Source of the DNA: Hexactinellida sp. DTS-2022
Taxonomy: Eukaryota > Porifera > Hexactinellida
Assembly: GCA_028753945.1 (NCBI GenBank)
Contig: JAPNXP010000003.1
Location: forward strand, 5,022,001 to 5,086,000
DNA: 64,000 nucleotides
Reading direction: 5' to 3'
Shown: piece by piece, positions 43,689 through 55,675 of the stretch
Position numbering within the stretch: the first letter of the stretch is position 1
Layout: every line of letters starts with the position of its first letter
The notes under the pieces: generated by a model
The model's database searches: none
Told to the model about the DNA's origin: nothing
Seen by the model: the letters and a program-made list of their open reading frames with translations, nothing else
Program-made: the position numbers and the translations under genes

Positions 43689-46600
43689 TCACATAGGACT
43701 CCACTGCGTATTGAACTCGTCTAGGGCTCGCGCTCTCTCCTCGCTGAGAATATCGCATCTGTCTATAACTCTGATGTGAGGAACAGCCTGTATTAGGGCT
43801 GTTGTATAGTTTGCCTTACGAGAGATAGGATTGTTAATGAAGCTGACCTCGTTGAGGAATGGGAGATCGGTTAGTTTAGCTAGTTCCTCAATTCGTGTAT
43901 CCTGTGGTTAGCAAGGAATAGTCTGTGAAGAGAGACCAGGCCACTCAGGTCGGGGAGGAATTTGAGACGATTCTCTTCAAGATGGAGTTCTAGAATGTTC
44001 TTTAAGCTAGTCAGGTCTTTCTCAGCAATATACTTAACCTTATTTCTATCAAGCACGAGCTCTATCAAGGAGGGAAACTCCTCGAAACCTTCCAGAGTGC
44101 TTACGTCATTATTCTGCAGGAAGAGAGCCTTGAGGGAGGGCAGTCTGTGCTGTAGCGGACTCAGCTTTGCGATTCCATTGCTAGCTAGCTGCAGCACGTG
44201 CAGGCCTGTGAGCACTGGGTATACCTCGTTGTCGTGTGTGGCATCTAGTGACGATATTCTGTTGTTGTTGACACAGAGTATCTTCAACAAATTCAACTCG
44301 AGGAAACCCTCCAGACTAGTCAGCTGGTTATTCTCAAGATTCAAAGAGCGCAGGTTGTCCAGTGCCTCGATGGGGTCTAAGTCAAACGATTTTATATTCT
44401 GGTTAACTAGACTCAGCTCTCGGATGTTGGAGAAGTTGCTGTGCCCTATGCGCTCGGAGATAGTACTCAGAGCTAGCTTGCCTCCATACATCTCTCTGGC
44501 CTGAATCAACTCATTCGTCTTAACCAACTCGTCGTTAAAACTACGAATGTTCGGAAGATGGAAGAAGCAAAAGTATCTAATGTTTCTATTCTTATCCAAT
44601 AAATCTATCCCGGAAATGTTGAGTACTATCAGTGAGGTGTTCTGCTTGAGGTAGAGTATTTCTCGCTGGGATTGAATTGGGTTAGCGATGAGTGACAGGT
44701 CCAATAAGGCAGTGTACGCATTTGAGTTCTGTAGAGAGGTCACCATGTTGTGGTTAAGCACGAGAGATATGAGATTAATGTGTTTGGAAGGGAAGCGGGG
44801 AAGAGAAGTGATCCTGTTGAAAGAGCAGGAGAGATCTTGTAGGTTAGGGAGTGCGTCCAGTCCTTGTATCGTGGTTAGACAATTCCAGTCTAGGTTTAGT
44901 TCTACGAGACTGATGCAGTTGGAGAGACCGTGTAGAGAGGTTAGCGAGTTGTGCGATAAATCGGCGTGTCTGAGATTGGGCAGGTTAAAGTCAATGGGGA
45001 GAGCTTGTACACCTCTGCCCTGTAGACTCAATGAAGTGATAGCAAGATGCCATTTGTAGTCATGCGTTGTTATAAATGTCCTGCTGTCGATGGGAGAATA
45101 ACTGAATAGCGTTAAATCTGTCGAGTGAATAGTGCTAACGCATTCCTGAGGCAACTGAGTGTTGTGCTCATTGAATACATAACTAGTGACAACGATAAAC
45201 TCCTCAACAGGAGTCGTATTGAAGGTTAGTAAGTCTGGGAAAGAAACGAGAGTTTGCAGAACAACCCAGTTGTCTAACTCTATCTGTTTAGCCGTAATAT
45301 CTACAGCTTGTGTAGGCAGTGAGAACGGATTCATGTAGAGGGACAGGTCCCTAAGGGAGGGCGTGGTTATCTTGAGACGCGACAGCGTAGCGGTTATATC
45401 CGTAATCTTATTCCAGCTCAAGTTAAGAGTTCTAACAGAGGAGTGAGGCATGAGCTGGTCCATGCACTCGATACAGTTATGACTGATATCCAGGTACTGC
45501 AGCTTGCACGCGAGGAGGTCCGACACGCTAGATATCCTATTGGAAGCTAAACAGAGGGCGGTGAGGTTGGGGAACTGAGTGAGAGAGCTGAGAGACTCAA
45601 TACCGCAGGCAGGCAGGTAGAGAGAGGTTAGACTGCTGGGGTTCATAGAGCTGGCAGTCTGTAGAATGTCGCGTAGACATATGGGCACTGGGCACTCAAT
45701 GGAGTTAAGTGGTGAGTATATTGTATTGAGGAGCTCTTCATTAACGCTTACATGTAGGGTAGTGGTGTTGGTGGGGGAATTTATGGACTTTAGAGTAGCA
45801 TGTTTGTGTATATTGACTAGCTCCTGTGTGTCCGTATTCATTTTGTATTCGAAGGAGATTAAGTACTCGGGGACTATCAGGTCTCTGTCGGAGATAAGGA
45901 ACAGTCGCTGATCGTCGCAGTAGCAGTCTGGGACGAATTCTTCTGTGTCAGAGAACTTAGAAATAACCGCAGAGTCGTCAAGATTGAAATCTACCTGTTT
46001 CGCCTCGGAGATGTGCCTCAGCTACTTAGCGCGCCCTAGAAACACTTTGCACAGAATGGCATGTCCCTGGCTGACACCAGATTTCCTCGTGTTGAATGCC
46101 AACCTCGGTAAATCAGCCTCATACACAGAATGAGACAACACAAAGTAATCCAGATGTTTGCTTCTGTCCGTTCTAGGCAGTCCATCCTGGCAGAAAGCTG
46201 CGTGCATTCGCGACTGGTCTACATCAGCACTCGACTGTAGGAACAGATAGTCTACGGTAGACACAGTGTTCTGGTTAGGATTCGGCTCGGATTTAGTGCG
46301 CTGATTCCTCCCAGCCATCGCAAGCAGTTTGTGCTCAAATCTAGCGTGCAGGGGAGGGTTCTTAACCTGGTACACAGAGTGTGCGGCTATCCCTCTAACC
46401 CCCAGCTGGTGCACCCTGTCAGGGGGCGAGGGGGCGAGTAGCTCCAAGCATGCCTTGTACCAGTCCTGTTGTTGGGCACCAGGGATAAACTCGATGTTCC
46501 CAGCTGTCGAGAACTCCAGCTCGAGTCGGCTGAGTGAGAACTGGAACGTCTCAGCTGCTGACGTCACAGCCAGCCGACACGCGGTCTCCAGTCTGGCGAT

Positions 46601-47616
46601 TACGTCATCCACACACGTCAGGAACGCATCCAGCTTTCCTCTTACGTTAGACTCGTCTGCGCTAAACAGTGCGTTGTCAAAATCCGCAGTGAATATGGCA
46701 CGAGTGACGTCATCTTCGAGATACTCCAGAACCGCCAGGTCTGCTACTGCCGTGTGTCTCAGCGCAGAAGCGCGAGTTGTCACTGACTTCTCCGTGTCAA
46801 ACAGCTGCTGTCTGAAAATGCGAAATTGCTCAGCTAACTCCCGCAATCGAAGCTTATAGTATAGTTTCTTATTTTCAATTACTTCTCTCGCAGTCTTGAC
46901 GAGTTTCTCTGAGACTGGGAAGGTGTCGAGATATTTTAGGCGGGGAAAATGAAACAAGACCAAAGTTGTGTAATTCCGCATTTTCGCAAGAGGGCATGAT
47001 GAATACTGAGTATCAGCAGGGCTGAGAGAGGTGAAAAAAGCCGCGGATTTCAGCTCCTTAAGAGCATCGAATGTAATGATAGGGTTGCCGGATAAGTTGA
47101 GCGCAATTAATCTAATATTCCCGATTAGGGACTCCCCTATACTCGCTATGTTATTATTAGCTAAATTGAGTTCCAACAGTTCTTTCAAGTTGTGCACTCC
47201 CTCTATTCTGCTGATGCAGTTACCGCGAGAGAGAGCGTCTTCAGTCGGCTGAGGTGTTGTATGTTCTCAATTCGAGATATCCTGTTCCCGTACAGGTAGA
47301 GATGCTGCAGCTTCTTGCACTGCTCCAAGCCTTCTATCTTCTCCACGCCAGTCTCGCATATCCATAGTTCCCGGAGCTGTAAGCAGCTCCTAAGGCATTC
47401 TATGCGGCTAACATTCTGGTTGAGTATATAGAGATAGGTTAGGTTTGGGAACAAATGGTAGCCGTACATAGCCGGCACCCCGAAGAAGAAGATCTCGAGT
47501 TGAGTCACGTCCGGAAAGAGAGGGGGCTCTTCTTGTGCCGGGGCCTGCTGGGGAATACCGTTTGCATGGAGAAGCTCTGATAATAGTTTACTGTTGGAAA
47601 GTGTCTCTTCTTCCAT
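43689..47616 (-). CDS. LRRC9: Leucine-rich repeat-containing protein 9 orthologue, with breaks
   Basis: The ATG at 47616 gives MEEETLSNSK; the stop is TGA at 43689-43691, spanning about 1,300 residues against roughly 1,400-1,450 in vertebrates. Order: N-terminal LRR block ('LQLRELWICETGVEKIEGLE', 'LQHLYLYGNRISRIENI'), a central non-LRR region with helices (about 46980-45850), a second LRR block, and a C-terminal block with 'YGGKLALSTISERIGHSNF', a word diagnostic of LRRC9, ending with 'RKANYTTALIQAVPHIRVID'. Three lesions: a one-base loss near 47225 (frames rejoin as LSL..GNCISRIEG), an in-frame TAG at 46022-46024 inside a variable linker, and a one-base loss near 43895. Single long exon apart from these. 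LRRC9 is conserved in ciliated animals, and a ciliary role is usually assumed. Pseudogene or sequencing error are both possible; the otherwise perfect LRR spacing argues for recent or artefactual damage. Confidence 0.88.
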
Positions 47617-48020
47617 GGTTAATACACACCAACTCACTCAGCTAACTAAATCTAGTGTAGTGAGCAAAGTATTTATCATTTCAAGTAGAACCTGCATAAT
47701 CCAATCCGACCCTCTATATTCCGGAATTCAGCAGAACCGACACTTTTTCGGACTATGAATTAGAGCCTGCATAATCCGACAATTTGGCAATCCAACATTT
47801 TCCCTATCCCAACTGTATTGTATTAGACAGGTTTTACTATACTGAAGTATAGTCGGCACAATCCAAACAATTAAATATAACAATTTAAGAGAATACAGTG
47901 GTTAATTAATAACAAATATGGTCATTTGAATCGCAAAAATAAAGTGAAAATCAAAAAGCAACAAATTTTCATTCACTAAATAGAATGTTCATAATTTAGT
48001 TATTTAGATAGCTAATAGTA
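47617..48020. other. Intergenic; pogo-like end fragment near 47690-47860
   Basis: 'gtagaacctgcataatcc' and 'agagcctgcataatccgac' are two direct copies of a pogo-like terminus. At 47839-47860 'ctatactgaagtatagtcgg' followed by 'caca' is a remnant of the HP 37-bp palindrome. There is no gene. The promoter of LRRC9 should lie at 47617-47690. Confidence 0.5.
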
Positions 48021-51000
48021 CTAGAGCGAACACCTACCGTGCTTCTTTTTAATAGAAATCTGTTTGGCCTTACAAGTGTCTCCGAAAAGTTTATTGTGGA
48101 TTCTGAGTTTCTTAAGATCAGTAAATTCTTTCGTACAGTACTTACAAGTATATAATCTTCTTCCAGCAAATCTCTCCTTGCAACTCCCTTTAAACCTCCC
48201 AGTGTGAATCTGGATAGCGTGATAGGAATACCCTAATGCTCTCTTGCAATAAGGACAATAGTAAGGAGTATTGTCCTGTTCAGTGACCAATTCATTAGTA
48301 GGGTGTACTGTAGTTCGTATCGTAGATACAGGAATTGTATCATTAATACTTTGGACTCGCTGTGGTATGTGTGCACCTGAAAATATATTAGGTTATTTCT
48401 GAAATTATAATCCATTTAATTGATGTCTGTGTATATCTACAGTGTTTTGTCATTCTACCAAGGCTTATTAATTGTATTTATTATCAAGTGTATGATTAAA
48501 CTTTCTACTCTTGTTAAAGTATGTACATAACGTTTATGCCACCAGTGAAAGTTTAACTTGTCTAAGGACATTTCTCTCAAATAAATGACAAAAAATGAAG
48601 GAAATAAAATGCAATTGCAAACAGAATGTCCTTAGATTACTAAATTAATGAAGGGCTCATTTGTATATGAGCCCTTCTTTAATACTATTCGGACCAACAA
48701 ACACAAAAATATAGATATATGCCAACAAATTTGAAATTTAAAACCCGGCTTCACAAAGGTAAATCTTTGATGTTTAAATGATTCAAAGTGTTTTCAGTGT
48801 CTGAAAATACATTTAATAAGGTGTTGGCCCATATATAAGTAATCCATAAAGGATATAATTCAAACAAACACAACTATAATGTAATAACTTACTGGAGGTA
48901 TATTTCTCTCTATCAATTGAGATTTGCTTTGCCTTACAAGAATTGCCAAAGTCTTTGTAGTGTTTTTCAAGACGATAGATTTGAAGAAATTCTTTTTTAC
49001 AAATCTTACAGCCGTACAAAGGTCTACCAACATTATTCCTGCAATTTCCCTTATACATCCCAATATGATGATTGAGATACTCAATAGAATATCCTAATCC
49101 TCTGCCACAGTCAGGACAATAATAAGGAGCGTTATCTTCATGAATTACCAAATCATTAGGCGACTGTATTGTGGAATTTATCGTGGAATTAGATTTTGTT
49201 ACATCCATACTTTGTTTTGGTGTCAGCATGTTTGAACTGCCACTGCTCATTGGAATCTCTGTAGATAGCAAGAAATTGAGTTTCATATTAATTCTTAAAC
49301 ATCAATACTATGCAGTAGAATCCCGCTATAATCTGGTCGTTGAAATCCAAAAATGGGTCATACTAGAAAAATTCATACAAAGCGTTTTTTAGTTTCACTA
49401 TAAGCACAATTTTTCGTAGAATAGCATATCCAAAATCCGCTAAAATCCGTTTTGGGTAAACATTTTATGTGGGTGGGAGTGTCGGCCTTTTCATAGTAAA
49501 TCGCCGATATTTCCGTAACTAACCTTCTCAAATCAAATTTAATCAAATTATCATAGGCGTAGCACGCGGTCCGGCTGGTCAGGACCAGTTTTCATTTGAT
49601 GTAACTACATTATATAGGAGCGTCCAGTTTGGCCGGACCACTTACCAGATCCGTGCGACACCCCTGATTATGATCACCATATTTGTACTCGGCGAAAAAT
49701 TTCCAGCAATTTGATATATCACATCACCATACAGTGGAAATCGCTTAGTACGTACTCGGCTTAAGACGTACTCTCGGATATTACGTACTGTTCGCTAATA
49801 ACCGATTTCCTCTCCTATCTGATCCAGTATAAATGATTCGGTTAATATGTACTCGGATAAGACGTACCTCGGATAATACGTACCAATTTATATTCCCAAG
49901 TAAACTAAATTTATGTATTTTAATTCGGTTAGTACGTACTCTAGAAAGGTATCAGCAGAACTCGGTTATTATTTGGTTTAAGTAAGCAGGTGACAACTAA
50001 AATACATTAACCATATCATTAGGTATGTTATTACTTGTATACCATACATTTTATTCATATGATTGAACAAGTCAGTATTTCAACATGTGGAATAGCCATA
50101 CGGATAAGACGTACCTCGGTTAGTACGTACTTTTTCTTGTCTCCCAAGGTGGTACGTCTTAACCGAGTTCTACTGTATTTGGATGAATTTTCCTTAGCAA
50201 CGCTGGAATTCAACTCCACTTGTATAACTATACACATAACGACCTTCTAGACGTGATTTATCTGAAAATCTTCAATCTTAAGGTATATCTAGAATAATTA
50301 CGTCAAATCGCGTTTTAGAGGGTCGTTATGTGCATAATTATACAAGTGAAAATGGAATGTTGTCACATTCCTGATGCATTCCAGCGTTGCTAAGGAAAAC
50401 TCATCCAAATATGGTGATGTGATACAGTCGACTCCGCTTAATAGAGTTACCTCGGGACCAGGTTGTTTTGACCCGATTAAACAAAGAAACCGATAAAACC
50501 GAAAATATTGTAATCTTATAATTCATGTGAAATTTTGACCCGATTAAACGGAGAAACCGATTAACCGGTGGCTCTATTAAGGGTGCTCTGTACTGATATT
50601 TTGACACCCGACGACCTAATGTTTTTATTGCGTTTTTGGATAGTACTAATATATCTAAGATATCCCTGAAAATATTAGAGTTCTACTATGTATATATCCT
50701 TAGTTATGTACTAGACAATGTCAATATAGGCCTAATCCATACTAGCCAAATATTTAAAAAAATTTTTTATGTTAGTTTTTAGCGCGAAACATGTCAATTA
50801 TAAAATATACCTGACTCAATACTCAATGTTTTAAATCGAACCGAAATATGCTTTTTCTTTAATCTACTCTATGTTATTGTCATTTTTGTGAAATTGGTCA
50901 AAAAAAAACCACTATTTTTCATTAAAAGTATACTAATTCAATTTTTTTGTATTATATTGCCAAAACTGCCCGCTTTTAAAACATGCGCCTACATATACTG

Positions 51001-53771
51001 AGCATTTTAAAAAAAAGTTTGACTTTCTAGAATAAAAATTCACTTTTTTACATCCATATGCCCAAATGGTCTTTTTTTACACCTTCATAATTAGCATTTA
51101 ATTAATTTGTGTCGAAGTGGCTAAGTCCAGAATATGAAAGTGCGAGGAAAAGGAGTTCCTAAACTGCATAAAATAGATAATGTCATTTGAAATTGAATTA
51201 GACTATTTTTACCAATTTAGAGCTAAGCTCTATCTCATTTGGATCAGAAGTTGGATTTTTGTCAGCTTTTTAACATATTGCCACTTTGACACCACCATAT
51301 TTGGGCATTTGAAATCAGAACACATCATTCGAATTATAATATAATCCCAAAAGTTTATCCAATGAGTAAGAAATAGTATCATGATGTGACTAGAATTTTA
51401 GAGCTAGTCTCTGCTGTCCAGAGATCAAGAGTTACAAAATTTGATTCGTCATCAAAATTGGGCACATCAAATTACCATATATGGTCATGTTAAAAAGTGT
51501 GACACCTAGAGTCCTAAAATGTATTATAAACGTATAGAAAGTCAGGTATTTACAGTATTTTCTAATGCCTATGATCATTTTATCTCAAAGCGTTTCTGAA
51601 ATATCAACAGGTGTGAAATGTCAGATTTTTTGCCCCCTTCTGTGGCCCAAAAGTCCATAACTTATAGAATAATGATTGGATCGTGTTGTGTAACGTCTCA
51701 TTTTGTGCGCAAATGCTATTTCCATATTTGTATTACCAAATTGGTGTTTTATATAATACTTTATTGTATATTTGAGGGCCTTGAGGTGTGAAAATATGAC
51801 AAAACAATCAAAACCATAGTCATAAATTGGTCATGACTCATGATATATTATTGTAAAAGTGTTGAAAACAAATGCTACACATAGATAAGAAGCTGGCGCA
51901 TTTTTTTGAAGAATAACAGAATTATTCTGCTGTCCAATTTCCCACAGTAATATATGATCACCGGGTACTTGCATACCCTTCATATTCTTTTATGCCCCTA
52001 ATTTCCTAATTTTTGACATATTCCTGAACTTTTTGACGTGAACCTGTATATTTTGACCTTTAGAATCCGAAATTTTTAATTTTGGGAACAATATATGGCA
52101 GTGTAGAATTTTATCACCTCTTTTGATGTTGAAATTCGGAAAAATTCGTGGGCCGCAGCCTTAGAATGCTTATAAAACCAAAAATAATAATCAGAAAGTC
52201 AAAAAAATTCTCTGGGGTAACACATGATGCATCCTCAGACCCTTGAACTAGAATTGAAAAAATTTTCTTCTAACATTTTATAAAGATAGTTTAGTGCACG
52301 ACTGCGTTTTATGATTATTTTGAAAAAATGCCCTTTAGCATCGTTTCTTCTGCAAAAATAAATAAAATAAAAATTATTACTGAGAGGAAATAGTCTCATA
52401 ATAATATGTTCAAAAATTCAAAAAGATTCAACAATTTTTGAAAAAATGTCATGCCCATATAAGGAAGTCGACGTCTTATTTTATTAAAAAACACCATCTT
52501 GATTGAAAATTAAGAAAAAAAAAATCATAGAAGTCAATCTCTATCTCATCTAGAGTATTCCTAGTAGTAAATTATGCAATTCTGAGATTCACCGTGAACG
52601 CCCGAATATCAATACAGATTACCCTTAAGCGGAGTTGACTGTATATCAAATTGCTGGAAATTTTACGCTGAGTACAAATATGGTGATTATAAGCTGACTA
52701 GATTTAATTGAGAAAGTTAGTTACGGAAATGTCGGCAATTTACTATGAAAATTCCGACACTGCCACCCACATAAAAAAATTCCTCAAAACGGATATCGCG
52801 GATTTTGGATATGCTATTCTACGAAAAATGGCGGTCTAGTGAAACTAAAAACGCTTTGTATGAATTTTTTCTAGGTTCAACCATCCAACGACAAGAAAAA
52901 ATACGTACACCATCGGACAGTAAAAATATGTTTTACTCAGTATCCCGAATTAGTATTAACTGATGTAATTTGAATTGAAAAGTTTTCGAGGGGGGCTGAA
53001 ATAGGGTACCTACAATGAATCAACCGGAAATTTATACTGTTGTATGCAGGGCCGGACTAAGCAAGGAATGTTGAGGCCTAAGCTAAATGAGTGTCGGAGG
53101 CCCTACCCAATGAGTTTTATAGGTGTAACTAAAATACCGGGGTAAGGAACCAAGGATTGTAATTTCGCTTAAAAAAAGAGGCGAATACAATAGAAAGGGG
53201 AGCTAAGCACTTAAAAGAGAGGATGAACACCTTTCCTAAATACAAGTTAGTAACGCCCAGTCGGGTATAATAATGCAGTAATATGTACAAGCTACATAAT
53301 GTCAATTAAGTGGGTTCGGACATCAATACAGCTACAGTTACTTAAAGAATATTCTAATTAATGGATGTTGACTGTACATACAAGTGACTCCGGTAAAACG
53401 AATTCCCGGAGAATAGGAACAAATTTAGACGGTGCATTAACGAGAGTCTACTGTTGTATTTGTATAATTATGGCCTAGAATGTGTATACACTATACTTAC
53501 TGGGAGTTAGAGAGTTATAGCGCCTGTGAATGCTCTCATCTGCGGGAGAGGGATCCTCTGAGTCCGTATCTCCCCTCTCTTCATCAGTGTCCCTACAGTA
53601 CTCCAAATAACCCATTCTGAATGTGTCATAGAATGCCCGCTTCTTCTCGGGAGAGAAAGTCTCCGGCTTTATGGAATGTATCAGACGGAAATGAGATATC
53701 ATTTGCGCGCCCGTTTTTAGAACCAGTCCTTCGCACCTGATGCATTCAAATGTTTTTCTGTATCGACGCAT
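48021..53771 (-). CDS. Zinc-finger gene, three proposed exons (one C2H2 and four C2HC fingers)
   Basis: Exon 1, 53771-53501: MRRYRK..., one finger C-x2-C-x12-H-x4-H ('FECIRCEGLVLKTGAQMISH'), acidic tail, then CCCA|GTAAGT. Exon 2, 49258-48893: after ...TCTACAG, 'MSSGSSNMLTPK' and two fingers, C-x2-C-x13-H-x7-C ('YYCPDCGRGLGYS') and C-x2-C-x12-H-x7-C, then TCCA|GTAAGT. Exon 3, 48376-48021: after TATTTTCAG, the same two-finger module ('YYCPYCKRALGYS', 'LFGDTCKAKQISI') and TAG at 48021-48023. Both introns are phase 1 and both joins keep the frame (a+ag, a+gt). Intron 1 is 4.2 kb and filled with nested elements; intron 2 is 516 bp. Likely a nuclear DNA- or RNA-binding protein; target unknown. The joining of exon 1 is inference from phase; exons 2 and 3 are firmer because the module is shared. 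Confidence 0.68.
49732..50175. mobile_element. pogo-like MITE, TA TSD
   Basis: Ends are CAGTGGAAATCGCTTAG and ...CTTAACCGAGTTCTACTG, flanked by TA at 49730-49731 and 50176-50177. The interior has many 'agtacgtact' and 'gacgtacctcgg' words on both strands. Confidence 0.88.
50425..52641. mobile_element. pogo/Tigger-like element, 2.2 kb, TA TSD, no surviving transposase
   Basis: Ends are CAGTCGACTCCGCTTAAT and ...CTTAAGCGGAGTTGACTG, flanked by TA at 50423-50424 and 52642-52643. It is long enough for a pogo-type transposase, but no frame above about 70 codons was seen and I recognise no DDE or CENP-B-like motif. Either a deeply decayed or a large non-autonomous copy. Confidence 0.82.
52881..53500. 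other. Intron sequence; hAT-like left end at 53048
   Basis: 'cagggccggactaagc' at about 53048 matches the terminus of the element at 11653 but no right end follows nearby. The rest of this intron part is unassigned. Confidence 0.45.
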
Positions 53772-54087
53772 TTAAGCGATCGGTTTGCTAACATAGAACA
53801 ATACAGTCAGGTCTGCTTATTGTGAACAATAATTCGTCTGCTTAATATGAGCATATTTTTATAATGAACAGCCTATGCAGGGACGTCGCCACGGGGGGGC
53901 ATAGGGGGCAATGCCCCCCCCCTGGTAAACATGTTGTACTATTTCATTCCTCTGATATATCCCTGTACGAGGCTCAAATTTCCCCTGTACATTGGCCAAG
54001 AACCCTGGACACCCAAATATTTTTCTCGCTCGCTCCGCTCGCTCGTCTAAGATGTAAATCTACACTAAACATGAAATGAATTACACC

Positions 54088-54864
54088 ATGGCCTACTTAC
54101 TTAATACACGGCTATATAACATATGTCGCCGAGTTAGGCCATAAAACAAAGAGGCCAGTTTCTAATTTTTATTCTAAGATAAACTATGCCTCCTATTGTT
54201 GTATATTGGGTAATCAACCATTGCGAGTCCACTAGAACCACTTTTGAGAATCTCAGATTTGTGGTTAAGCTATTTAGGCGCCATTTAATGATGACACCAC
54301 AAATATACCACAATTTACAATTCGAGTCTAGAAAACTACAAGAAAATGAAAATAATTTGCTAATATACTTAGAATACATTTTCCGAATATATGAGAATGA
54401 ATATATATATAAACCAGCAATTATATACGTTTTAATATTGTCGAAATTGTAAGTTGTAATTCGGATACTACTTGTATTTTTAGCATGTGGTTGCTTTATA
54501 ATTTTTAAAAATTTTTAGAATGTCAACATTTTGTGATTTAGTAGCCTTTGGGGCTATATCCCTATTTAGTATTCATATTATAAAATTATTAGAAAGTAGG
54601 AAGTAACCGAAATTTATGATATTTGACATTTTTTCATTTTACCAAAAATTCTTACCGTCATCATTAAATGGCGCCTAAACAGCTTAACTATAAATCTGAG
54701 ATTCTCAAAAGTGGTTCCATTGGACTCGTAATGGTTGATTATTCACATACAACCCAAATAACCACAATAGGAGGAATAGTTTATCCTAGAATGAAAATTA
54801 GAAACTGGCCTCTTTGTTTTTGGCCTTTCGACGACATATATAGCCGTATATTAAGTAGGCCATG
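54088..54864. mobile_element. Long-TIR MITE (level 4), 777 bp, 8-bp TSD
   Basis: ~220-bp inverted arms start ATGGCCTACTTA. Flanks 'attacacc' at 54080-54087 and 54865-54872 are identical. It is the best-preserved copy of the family at 5258-7840. Confidence 0.9.
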
Positions 54865-54947
54865 ATTACACCTACCCAATCTTTGTATTATGTTTGTCAA
54901 CATATACATGCGATCATGTTATTTAGTCTTATTCAGTTTGACATAAA

Positions 54948-55675
54948 CAGAGCATTAAGCGCTCCTAGTTTTTTGGAGCGCGCTCCCGCTCCGCGCTCCT
55001 AATCATAAAAAGGAGCGGCGCTCCTGTTTTCGCTCCTACGAAAAAAAAGGAGCGTACACCCGCTCCCGCTCCTGAAAAATTGGAGCGCGCTCATTTTGCG
55101 CTCCTTTTTCACACCTTTCAAAATGAAAAAAAAATGTAAATCGTCAGAATCAGAGTTGGAATCGGGTCCACTTTTCAGAACCCGACCCGAACCCGATTCT
55201 AAATCCGAACCCGACCCGAACCCGAAGTGTATATTAGGTGTAGATATTAACTGATCAACTTCGAACCCGACCCGAACCCGATTCTAAATCCAAATCTTAA
55301 TCCGAACCCGACCCGAACCCGACCCGACCCGAGAAACCCGAACCCGATTCCAACTCTGGTCAGAATTACTTAGTTTTTAGGGAAAAAATATAAAATTTGG
55401 TGATTTTCAGAATTTTTTTATCTCGTAACTCTCCAATTCACATTTTGCTTCAAATCTTGATGAATTATGGACATAATTAGGAAATTATCTGTGAATAAAT
55501 GTACTAGATGTTTTGCAACAATCTAAGAAAAAAGGAGCGCGCTCCTCAATAATTGGAGCGGCGCTCCACCTCCCGCTCCTCAATTTTACAAAGAGCGCGC
55601 TCCAGCCTGCGCTCCTGAAAAATGGAGCGCGCACCAGGAGTGGCGCTCTTTGGAGCGCGCTCCTTTAATGCTCTG
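54948..55675. mobile_element. hAT MITE of 'ggagcgcgctcc' palindromes (level 4), 8-bp TSD
   Basis: Ends are CAGAGCATTAAGCGCTCC and ...CTCCTTTAATGCTCTG, with flanks 'gacataaa' at 54940-54947 and 55676-55683. The interior near both ends is packed with GGAGCGCGCTCC-type words on both strands. It holds another element at 55151-55358. Confidence 0.9.
55151..55358. mobile_element. hAT MITE of 'cccgacccgaa' words (level 5), 8-bp TSD
   Basis: Ends are CAGAGTTGGAATCGGGT and ...ACCCGATTCCAACTCTG, with flanks 'gtcagaat' at 55143-55150 and 55359-55366. The interior is repeats of 'aacccgacccg'. It is 208 bp. Confidence 0.92.

Larger units (their letters stand above)
49311..52880. mobile_element. Palindromic element in the zinc-finger intron, split by two pogo-like elements
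   Basis: Arms about 49362-49731 and 52642-52877 pair over long stretches ('caaagcg' with flanking 'aattcatac', 'gtcggc..tttcatagtaaat', 'ttccagcaatttgatat'). The centre (50176-50424) is itself palindromic around 'tttccttagcaacgctgg'. Two TA-flanked insertions, 49732-50175 and 50425-52641, break it. Without them it is about 0.9 kb. No coding capacity. Confidence 0.82.

Noticed and set aside
43962-46859. Plus-strand open frames opposite LRRC9 (e.g. 43962, 44688, 46329)
   Set aside because: They are antisense shadows of a well-supported LRR coding sequence.
43689-47616. Programmed frameshifting or stop readthrough in LRRC9
   Set aside because: No slippery heptamer or downstream structure was seen and the three lesions differ in kind; damage or sequencing error is simpler.
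50425-52641. Intact pogo transposase in the 2.2-kb element
   Set aside because: No frame longer than about 70 codons and no recognisable transposase motif.
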